A stretch of DNA of 64,000 nucleotides, taken from contig NZ_UGHV01000001.1 of NCBI RefSeq assembly GCF_900451095.1, forward strand, positions 1,612,001-1,676,000, given 5' to 3'. The notes under the pieces are model-generated. The model was not told the DNA's origin. It saw only the letters and a list, made by a program, of their open reading frames with translations, and did not search any database. This stretch comes from Helicobacter canis (GTDB lineage Bacteria; Campylobacterota; Campylobacteria; Campylobacterales; Helicobacteraceae). A program made the translations under genes and the position numbers. Below are positions 9,074-17,813 of this stretch, piece after piece; position 1 is the first letter of the stretch; the number at the start of each line of letters is the position of its first letter.

Positions 9074-9966
9074 AGTCCGCCCAGCCGCCCAGCCCCATCG
9101 CCTATGATACACGCCAGCAGCACAAAGCCTAGATAGCCATTTGCTACAAAAAAGGCTTTAGGGATATTGGCGAAGTTTTTATGCACGAGATACTGCTCAT
9201 AGATAAGCATACACGCACTTAGCCCCACGCCAATCCACGCCAAAGCCCCAAGATCTGCCATATACGCAAAGCCACACCACAGCCCCACCGCACAGCAGTG
9301 AAAGCCACGAGAAAGCCACAGCGATCGCTTCACACCAAAGCGCGCAGGGATAGAAAATAGCCCCTCTTGCTTATCGACTTGTATATCTTGTAAGGAATAC
9401 AGCACATCAAAGCCAGCCACCCAAAACGCCACGCCACAAGCTAGCAGCACGCTCCACAAAGGCACAGCCCCAGCCACCGCGATCACCCCAGCGATAGGCG
9501 CAAGCCCTAGTGAAATCCCAAGCACCAAATGCGCCAAAGAGCTAAAGCGTTTCATAAGACTATACCCACCCAAAATAGCCAGAAACGGCACACTAAGCAT
9601 TAGCGCAAGGGTATTTATCATAGCACTTGCTAAGATAAAGACCAGCGCATTTAGCACACAAAAGATCGCAATGCTACGAGCAGAGATTCTGCCATCGACA
9701 CTTGGGCGATTCTTGGTGCGAGCATTACGCGCATCAATATCCCTATCACACAGGCGATTAAACCCCATAGCAAAATTTCTAGCACTAATGAGTGCTAACG
9801 CACATAGAGCAAATGTCTCCCAGCCCACCCATAGGCTTAGATTGACTTCCACGCTCGCCACACACATCGCTATCAAAATAAAACTCGCGCTAAAGATCGT
9901 GTGTTCAAAGGCGACTAGCTCGCTAAAATGCTTGAATGATGTTTGGATTTTATGCCACATTACCAC
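9070..9966 (-). CDS. mqnP: UbiA-family prenyltransferase of the futalosine menaquinone pathway
   Basis: About 297 residues. MqnP attaches the isoprenoid tail to the naphthoate ring in menaquinone synthesis at the inner membrane. Both Asp-rich motifs are present: NRLCDRDIDARNARTKNRP near residue 70 and YSLQDIQVDKQEG near residue 185, with around eight membrane segments. Start could be GTG at 9966 or ATG at 9960; AAGGAAG at 9968-9974 fits either. The product likely uses the polyprenyl diphosphate made by the synthase at 36.2 kb. Upstream gene ends 10 bases before. Confidence 0.88.
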   Translation of the reverse strand: MVMWHKIQTSFKHFSELVAFEHTIFSASFILIAMCVASVEVNLSLWVGWETFALCALALISARNFAMGFNRLCDRDIDARNARTKNRPSVDGRISARSIAIFCVLNALVFILASAMINTLALMLSVPFLAILGGYSLMKRFSSLAHLVLGISLGLAPIAGVIAVAGAVPLWSVLLACGVAFWVAGFDVLYSLQDIQVDKQEGLFSIPARFGVKRSLWLSRGFHCCAVGLWCGFAYMADLGALAWIGVGLSACMLIYEQYLVHKNFANIPKAFFVANGYLGFVLLACIIGDGAGRLGGL

Positions 9967-9976
9967 TGCTTCCTTG

Positions 9977-10519
9977 CTACTTGATCCCCAGTGATACGAC
10001 TTTTTTCAATCCATCTGCTACGCTAATATCTGTGCGCTCGATTTTGTCCTTTTCTACGCGAAACAAGAATCCAGAAGTTGGATTAGGCGTAGTAGGCACA
10101 AACACCCACAAATGCTCTTCCTCTTCTTTGGTGATAAAGCCTATCACCTTATGCTCCCCCAAGCGCAAATACCCTACCCCAAGATACTCTGCAGAGCCAG
10201 AGCCAGAAAACATCTTAAACACATCTTTGATGACATGATAGACTGATGCGACTCCGGGGATTTTATCAATCACAAATTCGGAGAGTTTAAGCAAAATGAA
10301 GTCTTTATTTTTCTCCAGCAAATACCCAGCATAAGCTAGGATCAAAAGCAAAATCAGCACGATCGCAAGCGTGGCTATGGAGTTGTTTGCAGTGGTATTA
10401 AAAATCACACCAATAATGCGCGCCAAAATCCCATAGGCAAAAGTGAGTATCCACAAAAGTATAATGACAGGAGCTAGTGCCAAAAGCCCCTTGCCAATAA
10501 GTCTAAAAAGTGTGGGCAT
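9977..10519 (-). CDS. DUF502 family membrane protein
   Basis: 180 residues from ATG at 10519, preceded by AAGGAG at ideal distance; the frame extends to 10534 but without a site. Two N-terminal membrane segments (about residues 10-35 and 50-75) are followed by a soluble domain with the family's pattern IPGVASVYHVIKDVFKMF and the closing VFVPTTPNPTSGFLF. Function is not established. First gene of the operon running down to the type IIG gene. Confidence 0.82.
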   Translation of the reverse strand: MPTLFRLIGKGLLALAPVIILLWILTFAYGILARIIGVIFNTTANNSIATLAIVLILLLILAYAGYLLEKNKDFILLKLSEFVIDKIPGVASVYHVIKDVFKMFSGSGSAEYLGVGYLRLGEHKVIGFITKEEEEHLWVFVPTTPNPTSGFLFRVEKDKIERTDISVADGLKKVVSLGIK

Positions 10520-10534
10520 ATACGCTCCTTGCAA

Positions 10535-11464
10535 AATTACGCCAAGCTGTGGCGTGCTAGCTTCTCAGTGTTATGTGGCTTTGTATGTGGCTAATCTTAG
10601 CATTATTATCCAAAGCTTGCAATACGCCTCCCCCACACACCACAATCTAGAATCCACTTTTTGCGTATAATGCCCTTCTCTTGTCATATTGAGCCTTTAG
10701 GCGAAATATCTCTGTCATCGCGAGCCTTGCGCTACGCTACCCCCTCTGTCATCGCGAGCCGATGTATCGGCGTGGCGATCCATACTAGAATCCACTTTTT
10801 ACACCTTACGCCTATTTTTTGTCATCGCGAGCAAGCGCGGTAGCGATTGCGTGGCGATCCACTCTCCCACTAGAATCCACTTTTTGTGTTTTTATGGATT
10901 GCCACGCGGATTTTCAATCCGCTCGCAATGACAGGGGAATGATTGATTAAGAAAAAGAGCGTTATTTGAAAAAGTGGATTCTAGGAGTGAAGCCCAAATT
11001 CTGTCATTGCGAGATTTGCGTGGCAAATCGTGGCAATCCACAATCAAAAAGTGGATTCTAGGAAAATGTTAAAAATGTAAGGGGAAAAATTAAAAAAGTG
11101 GATTCTAGGATTTTGGTTTTGTTTTTTGTGGATTACTAAAGAATTGCGCTTTATTTTTAATGGATTGCCGCGCGGACAAGTCCGCTCGCAATGACGAGAA
11201 AAAAGCTTGAAATTAAAAAGCTTGAAAAACTAAGAGAGTCGCGGCGGTAGGATTACAAAAAGTGGATTCTAGGGTTAAATGCCAAAGGTGTAAAAAATGG
11301 ATTCTAGGATTGAAGTTAGTTTGAGAGTAAAACGATTCTAAGAATTGCGGTGTTGCTAGTGGGGCTTTTTAAGGATTTTAGGGTGGAGCTAGACTAGAGG
11401 TCTGCGGTTCCCCTAAAATCCTTAAAATCGCCACTATGGATACCCAAAGCTGAATCGCTATGGG
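10535..11464. repeat. 930-bp gene-free repeat field
   Basis: No supported gene. R1 words at about 10650, 10788, 10870 (forward) and 10972, 11053, 11097, 11259, 11296 (reverse). R2 hairpins at 10747-10783, 10821-10862, 10895-10933, 11002-11041 and 11161-11195, with different but self-complementary arms (CCGATGTATCGG, GCGGATTTTCAATCCGC, GGACAAGTCC). An R4 word (actaaagaattgcgcttt) at about 11135. The segment ends in R3 copy 1. Confidence 0.8.
11315..11460 (-). repeat. R3 element, copy 1 (3' flank of the autotransporter)
   Basis: Read on the minus strand it begins gcgattcagctttggg and ends near cttagaatcgttttac, like copy 2 at 15498-15684. The middle has a long imperfect hairpin (gattttaaggattttagggg against ccctaaaatccttaaaa). 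Same orientation as copy 2, so the two frame the autotransporter as direct repeats. Confidence 0.75.
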
Positions 11465-14400
11465 TTAAAAGAAATAATGCCAGCGCATAGAGGCGTTATG
11501 CGTAATCCCCAGCAATCCCCCTACTGCCACATACCCAGCAGAGAAGTTTCCTGCTTTGTCTGTGTGGTAATTTATCACAAATGTGCCTTGGTAGAAAAAT
11601 GGAGCTAAATGCACTGCTGCTGCCCTGCCTGTGGTCTCCTCTATGGTATAAGCCTTGCCATTCAGCGTAGGGGTAATGCCTATATCTGCATTCATTAGAT
11701 ACCTAAAGCCCCCGCCTAGTGTGGTAGAAATCCTTTTGCCATACTCTTGGTAGTAGTTTAAGTTTGCTTGGGCATAGGTAACTGCATAGCCTTGGCTTAG
11801 TCCTCCATAGCGTAGCTCACCAGAGCGTTGTGTCCTCATCTCAAAGTCTCCTAGATAGCCGCCCTCTACTCCTACTCCAATTGATGGGAAAAGCATAGAT
11901 TTAGCCCCAGCCATATAGATAGATGAGCCTAGGCGGATAGAAGAGCCAAAGTTGATATTCCCCACATTTGCGCCAAATCGCATACCATTCATATCCTGCC
12001 CTACAGATATATCTGTATAGCCACCATTGACATCAGCCATATAGTAGAATCCTGCTAGCTTAGTCTTAGCAAAGATATGGGAGAATCTAAGCCCTAGGAA
12101 GCCTGTGTGTCCTTGGGCATCGATATGGGCTTGCTTATAGCCATTGTAGATATACTCATACCCACCATAGAAGCCGATATTCCCACTTGTTTGTCCAAGA
12201 GCTAGATCCCAAGTCGAGCCAAAGAGTGTGCCCACACTCCAAGAGCTTGTTTGTGCGCCATTGGTTGCTTTATGTGAGCCTGTCCCACCATAGGCACGGA
12301 TAAAGAAATCCCCTTGGACTTTATGCTTAGCTAGTAGCTCTGCACTTATCTCTCCAAGCTTTGGCTCTTGTGGCATTTCTGGCTTGCTGGCTAGGATTTT
12401 AGGCTTAGTAGGAGCTTTAGGCTGTATAGGGGCTTTTAGCTTATTGCTCTGGGCATCAGCTAGGGCTATAAGCTTTTGATACTCTCTCTCATAGCTTTTT
12501 TTATCTTGCTCGTATTGCTTAAAGGCTTTTAGATAGTCTTTGCGCTCTTGCTCGTATTTGCTCATAGCTTTTTTATAGTCTTTGTGGTTTGGCTTGAGAT
12601 TTGGGCGCATAGGAGCTTTAGGCTCTGTGGGAGCTTTGAGGTTGGCATTAAACTTACTAGTTTTTGCAAGCACTTCTAGACGCTTTCTCTTCTCTTCATA
12701 GCTCTTTTTATCAAGCTCATATTGTTTGAGGGCTGCTTGGTAGGCTCTTTGGTTTGACTCATAGGCTGCCATTACTCGCTTATAGTCTTTATGGTTTGGT
12801 TTGAGGTTTGGTCTTATAGGAGCTTTAGGAGCTATGGGCGCTTTGAGGTTGCTTGCTCTTGCTATTGTCTCTAGCTTGTTGTTCTCCTCTGTATAGATTC
12901 TAAGCTCTTGCTCGTATTTGCTCATTGCTTTTTCATAGGCTTTTTGTGCTTTGTCATAGTTAGCCATAGCTTTTTTGTAGTGTTTATCACTTGGCTTTAG
13001 GTTTGGCATTACAGGAGCTTTAGGCTCTATGGGAGCTTTGATCTTTTGCGCTTTAGAGAGTAGCTCTAGGTTTTTGCGATTGTCTTCATAGGCTTTTTTG
13101 TCTTTGTCGTATTGAGCTTTGGCGGCTTGGTAGGCTTTGTCTTCTTGCTCGTATTTAGCGATCAAAGCTTTGTTTTCTTTGGTGCTAGCGAGTTTATCCC
13201 ATTTGGCTAAGTCTAGCTTGTATTTGGCTAGGTCTTTTTGATACTGGGCTCTTGCATCTCCTAGGGTGGCTGCTTCTATGCGTTGCTTGGTTCTGCGCTC
13301 TTTGTTTTTCAAACTTCTTCTGTTTTGTTCTGCGAGATAGGTGTCTATAAGCATTTTTCGTCGCATAGATTGGCGCACGACTACGCTTGTCATACTTGCA
13401 GCCACAGAAGCTTCTACATCAAAGATAGGGGTGCCATCGGGATTAAACTTCACGCCTATGGCTTGTAGCTCTGGGCTTGACTCAAAGGTGGGTTTAGAAT
13501 TGTTATCGACATAGCTTTGGCTACCTTGTGTTACATAGTTTTTAAGCTCTTTGCTAATGCTTTTAGCAGGATCAAAGCTGCCATCGATATAGGTTACTTG
13601 GATTTTATTCACGGCAAATTCTTTGTTGCTACCGCTATTTGTATCATTATTGATTTTTACCCTTTCTATTGCTTGATTGCCTCTAAGTCCTACGCTTAGG
13701 GTATCAACGGTGAGTTTGCCGCTGCCTTTAGAGATGCTGATATTTGAGAGCGAGTGGGGCTCTACATTGCTTGCATCTCCTTGCCCTACACCATTTAGGG
13801 TGTTGATGGTGGCATTGCCGCTTGTTACATTAAGCTCTTTGATGATACCGCTTGCTAAACCGCCGCCTGTGTTATACACAGCATTGTTGGTTACGCTATC
13901 AGCGTCTTTGGTGAGCTCTAGTTTATCAATGGTGCCGTTGTTGGTGATGTGGTTGCCAGTAGCGCGAGGGGTTTGGGCATTGCGGAATTGTGGGGTAGCT
14001 GTGTTTGTGGTATCTGCGGCTCTAGTTTGTGTCGTGGTGGTGTTTGTGGTGAGTGTGGTGATCGTGCCGTTGTTGGTAAGAGAGCCGGACTTTAGGGTGA
14101 AGCTGGTGATAGCATTTTTGCCTTTGCCTATGGTGTGGTTACCGCCCTCTTGGGTGATGTTATCAAAGGCAGAATCTGTGCCATTGACAAATGTAGAGCC
14201 ACTGCCACCTGCTTTTAGCACGACATTGCTAAGTGTGCCGCCTTTATGAGTGAAAACTCCGCCAGAGAGATTAGCAGTAGTGATTTGCCCAGCATATTGA
14301 GTAAATGCTCCGCCCTGTAGATTGAGCGTGCTTATCTGTCCGCCATCGCCTACTGGTGCGTAGCCACCGCCACTAGGTCCATAGCCTTGGTAGTAGTGTC

Positions 14401-15258
14401 CGCCGGTTATGTTGGCGGTTGTTACTTCTTCGCTCCTTTGATAGACACTACCGCCGCTTTGATGAAGGGTATTTATCACAATAGAGCCGGGAGCTTCTTG
14501 TATGACTAGCTGGCTATCGGCTCTGTTTTGATTGAGTGTTTGAATTGTTAGGGAGCCATTACCATTTGTGGTAAGGCTTAGACGATCAGCAGCGTTGTTG
14601 ATAGTATCAATATTGCTGTTGTCGCCTAGCCTTACTTCAAACATTACATCACCGATGACATCAAGGGTTGTAACATTGAGATTACTGCTATCAACCAAAT
14701 TAACCCAAGGAGAATCCCCCTCGCCAACTTTTTTAAGGTTGAACACAAGGTGATCCACTCGTGCATTGTTTGCAAACCAAAATCGTTTGCCGCTAAAGCC
14801 TCCGGGACGATAGGCAACAGCTACGCTTGCGTAAGTGTAACGCGATACATCTCCATAGACACCTGCATTACCAAAATTCCAATTACCACTCATCGAACTA
14901 TTTGTGGCGCCTTGTTTATTAGTAGTCTGCCACACAATGTTATAGCAGTTGTTGTAGTGTCGCCCATCAAGGTAGCCACGACAGGTTCTGTTCTCAAGTT
15001 GCGAGAGAAGATTATTTGGGTCATTTTCTGGTATAGTAGGTGTGCTTGCCGCTGCCATAGAGCTAAGGGCGAAAAAGCACGCTAGGCTTAAGCTTAAGCG
15101 GGTGGATTTGCTTGGGGCATTGGCTTGTGTGGATTGCTTCAGCCCTAAAGGGCTTCGCAATGACGGAGAGAGAGCGGATTGACTAGGGGTATTTAGAGAG
15201 AGATTATTTCCCCCCCCCCCCCCCCGTGAATATGGGCATTATTGTGTAGTGTTTGCAT
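11465..15258 (-). CDS. Large autotransporter, phase-variable; OFF (frameshifted at a G16 tract) in this sequence
   Basis: A strong AAGGAG precedes ATG at 15258, giving MQTLHNNAHIH then glycines coded by the tract at 15210-15225. With 16 G the frame ends at a TAA at 15193-15195; with 17 (or 14) it enters the 1231-codon frame without a stop. The joined protein would have an extended signal region (LSLSLACFFALSSMAAAS), a glycine/threonine-rich beta-helical passenger (15.0-13.4 kb), a charged part with three repeats of about 70 residues built on KAP(I/T)xPKAP then KxYxKAxxxYE heptads (13.3-12.4 kb, coiled-coil-like), and a C-terminal beta-barrel of about 275 residues ending in Phe. Such proteins are exported through their own barrel to the cell surface. 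An R2 remnant (15130-15164) lies within the signal-region coding sequence. Confidence 0.88.
15130..15164 (-). repeat. R2 hairpin inside the autotransporter signal-region coding sequence
   Basis: Arms AGCCCT and AGGGCT around AA, flanked by the R2 ends (gcaatgac and tggattgc). It is read as SLRSPLGLKQS in the ON frame, so a dispersed repeat forms part of the leader. Confidence 0.7.
15210..15225 (-). repeat. Homopolymer G16 contingency tract in the autotransporter
   Basis: Sixteen C on the plus strand, 11 codons after the ATG. Slipped-strand change by +1 or -2 restores the frame. Tract length in the reported sequence may itself be a sequencing average. Confidence 0.9.
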
Positions 15259-15293
15259 TATGTCTCCTTGAATAGTCAAAATGTAAAGCCGCA

Positions 15294-15321
15294 ATTCTAG
15301 CCAAAATCAAAAAAAAAAAAA
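15294..15321 (-). promoter_or_regulatory. Autotransporter promoter with a T13 tract in the spacer/-35 region
   Basis: On the minus strand, T13 (15321-15309) lies 9 bases upstream of a TAGAAT -10 (15299-15294). The tract overlaps where the -35 and spacer would be, so length changes could tune transcription as well. The -10 is not perfect, so this is a candidate only. Confidence 0.45.
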
Positions 15322-15497
15322 CGGCTTTTTATGATTTAATTATAAATTTGCGCATTGTTTGGGAGAGTTTGTAAAAGGTGTGTAAAAAATATGTAGTTAT
15401 TGTAAAAGTGGGGTAAAAATGGCAAAAGATATTTCGCCTAAAGGCTCAATATGACCAGAAAAGGGCGTTATTTGACAAAGTGGATTCTGGGATTAAA
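15322..15497. other. AT-rich gap without gene; R1 variant
   Basis: Upstream region of the autotransporter; an R1 variant (gtggattctggg) at about 15480 and a cgcctaaaggctcaat stretch like that at 10690. Nothing coding seen. Confidence 0.5.
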
Positions 15498-15684
15498 GTT
15501 AGCTTTAGAGTAAAACGATTCTAAGGATTGCGGTGGGGCTGTGGGAGCTTTGCAAACTTTGGGGAAGGTTAGCGACCTTGGCGGTCGTGCCTTTCACAAA
15601 ACAAGAGACACCGCTCGGCATAGCCGATGTTTCTTTAGTAATTTTTGCAACACTGCCGCATTGCTCGCCCAAGACTGAATCGCT
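15498..15684 (-). repeat. R3 element, copy 2 (5' flank of the autotransporter)
   Basis: On the minus strand it has an open frame giving DSVLGEQCGSVAK ... NLPQSLQSSHSPTAILRI, nearly the same peptide as the R3 insert of ProRS. I treat it as a repeat, not a gene. It carries an extra inner hairpin (aacatcggctatgccgagcg) compared with the copy in proS. Confidence 0.8.
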
Positions 15685-15780
15685 AGCAAGTAATCCCACT
15701 CAAAAGGCAGGGGCATAGCCCCCACGCCTTAGCGTCTAACATTTAGCCTAAATCTTAGCCCAAAGAGCTTGAAATTTAGA

Positions 15781-15786
15781 TACAAT
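15781..15786 (+). promoter_or_regulatory. -10 element (TACAAT) of a candidate small RNA
   Basis: TACAAT preceded by an AT-rich stretch. It lies between the inverted words ACGCCTTAG (15724-15732) and CTAAGGCGT (15793-15801), which could be an operator or pair in RNA. Confidence 0.4.
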
Positions 15787-15792
15787 GCGAAC

Positions 15793-15868
15793 CTAAGGCG
15801 TTTGCTATGTTTTTTCATAACAAAGCCTTTTGAAGTGGATTTGCCCCCTATCTTGGGGGCGTTGTATT
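15793..15868 (+). ncRNA. Candidate structured small RNA of about 75 nt
   Basis: Starts about 7 bases after the TACAAT. Hairpin 1: AAGGCGTTTGCTATG (15795-15809) with CATAACAAAGCCTT (15816-15829) around a T6 loop. Hairpin 2: GCCCCC (15843-15848) and GGGGGC (15855-15860) around TATCTT, followed by a T-rich tail, terminator-like. No reading frame of note crosses it. I do not recognise a known RNA family. Confidence 0.45.
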
Positions 15869-16106
15869 ATAACACTCTCTCTCAAACTCTGCTACGACTT
15901 TGCTACAAATCTGCTTGATTCTTGTGTTTTACTCTTGGCTTTGTGTTGGATAGCGTTTCTTATGCTTTTGTGTATGGATTACTAAAGAAGCTGCACTTTG
16001 CCACGCCGACTTCATCGGCTCGCAATGACAGAGTGGGGCATTAGTGCTAGAATCCACTTTTTGAAAAAAGGCTAGGATCTGCGTTAGGACTCTTTGGCAG
16101 CTATCT
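15869..16106. other. Gap with R4/R2 compound repeat and R1 word
   Basis: A compound of R4 (actaaagaagctgcactttgcc) and R2 (arms GCCGACTTCATCGGC) at about 15975-16030, then an R1 word at 16050. No gene supported. Confidence 0.6.
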
Positions 16107-16829
16107 TTAAGAATCTTTGGTGGATTTTCTGGCGTGGGCTAGGATATTGAGCAGCTCCACGCCAAGTGAGAAAAACATCGCGAAATACACATAGCCTCGC
16201 GGGATCTCAAAGTGGAGTCCATCTGCAAGCAGCACAATGCCAACAATTAGCAAAAACGCTAGGGCTAGAATCTTAAGCGTGGGGTAGGTGTCAATAAACT
16301 TTGAAATAACTTCAGCAGCAAACATCATCACTAGCACCGCGATGATAATAGCTAGGATCATCACCTCTAAATGCTCTGCCATACCCACAGCCGTGATGAC
16401 AGAATCTAGCGAAAACACAATATCAATAATCCCAATTTGTGCGATCGTGATCAAAAAGCCTGCGTGGCGAGGCTTTATCGCTTGTGTCTCTTGCGCGTGT
16501 GTGATGTGATTGTGAATCTCTTGCACGCTTTTATACATAAGAAAAAGCCCCCCAGCAATCAGCACAATATCGCGCCCAGAGATAGCCAGCCCAAATAGGC
16601 TAAACAGCGGCGTTGTAAGCTTGGTGATCCAAAAGAGTGTGCCAAGCAAAGCTATGCGCGTGATAAGCGCAAAGCCTAGCCCTAGAATCCTGCCTTTGCG
16701 CTGCTGCTCTTTGGGCAGTCTTGCGACTAAAATAGCAAGGAAGATGAGATTATCCACCCCTAGCACGATTTCTAGCACCACAAGTGTTGCAAGAGAGATC
16801 CACGCCTGCGGATCGCTTAAAAACGCCAT
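16107..16829 (-). CDS. TerC family integral membrane protein
   Basis: 240 residues with about seven membrane segments. Family hallmarks are the acidic EIVLGVDNLIFLAIL in the first segments and DIVFSLDSVITAVGM in the middle, buried Asp residues thought to bind metal; recent family knowledge links TerC proteins to Mn2+ export, including during protein secretion. Start overlaps the corA stop as TAATG, so it is coupled to corA; a shared role in divalent-metal balance is an inference from that. Confidence 0.88.
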   Translation of the reverse strand: MAFLSDPQAWISLATLVVLEIVLGVDNLIFLAILVARLPKEQQRKGRILGLGFALITRIALLGTLFWITKLTTPLFSLFGLAISGRDIVLIAGGLFLMYKSVQEIHNHITHAQETQAIKPRHAGFLITIAQIGIIDIVFSLDSVITAVGMAEHLEVMILAIIIAVLVMMFAAEVISKFIDTYPTLKILALAFLLIVGIVLLADGLHFEIPRGYVYFAMFFSLGVELLNILAHARKSTKDS

Positions 16830-17785
16830 TATAGCCAGCCCTTTTTCTTAAAATACCAAATAGGGATCACGGTGGATACAATCATCACAATAATCACCAT
16901 AGGATAGCCAAACTCCCACTCAAGCTCGGGCATATACTTGAAATTCATACCATAAATCGTGCCTACAAGTGTGGGGGGCATCATCGCCATAGTCGCCACG
17001 GTAAAAAGCTTTATGATTTTGTTTTGCTCGATATTGACACGGCTGGCAAAGAGACTTTGGGTATTATCAAGCATATTGAGATTGACGGTGGTAAATTCTA
17101 CAAGCGAGTTTAAGTCCTTTAGCACGATACTTAGGTCCTTTTTGATCTCGGGATCGACTTTGTAGCTCTTAAGCAATGCTGTGATCGCGCGCCTTTTATC
17201 AAAGAGTGAGTCTCGCACGCTTAGATTAAACTCCTGCAAGTTTGAGAGCTTGGCGAGCTGGGCGGTGTGATCGCTGGCTTCTTCATCAAAGACAGCTTTG
17301 CGAAGTAGCTTGGTAAGCTGGGCTGCACCCTCTAGCATATCGGCATCTTGCTCCACGCGCACTTCAAAAATCTTGCTTAAAATATCATAGCCATCTTCAA
17401 AGCTTCTAGGGCTTAGTAGCACGCTCTGCTGGATCTCGCCAAAGACCTTAAAATCCGCATAGCGAATGGTAAAAAGTATGCCCTGGAAGAGGATAAAAGT
17501 AACGGTCTCATTCTGCAGATCCATACTCGCACTACGCATAAGGAAGTAAGTATTGATAGTGATACTCTGCGTATCCTCAAAATATCGCGCAGACTGCTCG
17601 ATCTCCTCTCGCTCTTCTTTAGTGGGTATGTCAAGGGTGTAGGTCTGGGCGATGTGAGAGACCTCCGCGGTGCTTGGGTGGAGCAGATCTATCCATAGCA
17701 CCTCTTGTGGGAGATCTAAACTATCTGTGCTGCTAATATCTTTCCTACAAACTCCGCCACCTTGTTTGAAAAATACATTCATCAT
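16829..17785 (-). CDS. corA: CorA magnesium/divalent cation channel
   Basis: 318 residues. Long soluble N-terminal funnel domain, then two C-terminal membrane segments with the selectivity motif YGMNF just after the first, as in all CorA. A basic tail (YFKKKGWL) closes the protein. Start ATG at 17785 has GGAG six bases upstream; the following ATG codon is in frame. Operon with terC through a one-base overlap. Confidence 0.93.
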   Translation of the reverse strand: MMNVFFKQGGGVCRKDISSTDSLDLPQEVLWIDLLHPSTAEVSHIAQTYTLDIPTKEEREEIEQSARYFEDTQSITINTYFLMRSASMDLQNETVTFILFQGILFTIRYADFKVFGEIQQSVLLSPRSFEDGYDILSKIFEVRVEQDADMLEGAAQLTKLLRKAVFDEEASDHTAQLAKLSNLQEFNLSVRDSLFDKRRAITALLKSYKVDPEIKKDLSIVLKDLNSLVEFTTVNLNMLDNTQSLFASRVNIEQNKIIKLFTVATMAMMPPTLVGTIYGMNFKYMPELEWEFGYPMVIIVMIVSTVIPIWYFKKKGWL

Positions 17786-17813
17786 CGCTTGCTCCTATCA
17801 TCGCTCTAGAATC

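Noticed and set aside
10535-11464. CRISPR array (many near-identical short repeats)
   Set aside because: R1 and R2 spacing is irregular, orientation mixed, and no cas genes are present.
11465-15160. Start of the autotransporter at TTG 15160
   Set aside because: No ribosome site there; AAGGAG-ATG at 15258 plus the G tract explains the leader better.
15505-15718. Open frames on both strands in the gap upstream of the autotransporter
   Set aside because: They are the R3 repeat; the minus frame matches the R3-coded peptide in ProRS and has no start signal of its own.
15793-15868. tracrRNA, 6S or SRP RNA
   Set aside because: No Cas9 or repeat array, far too short for 6S, and none of the SRP conserved bases; left as an unnamed candidate.
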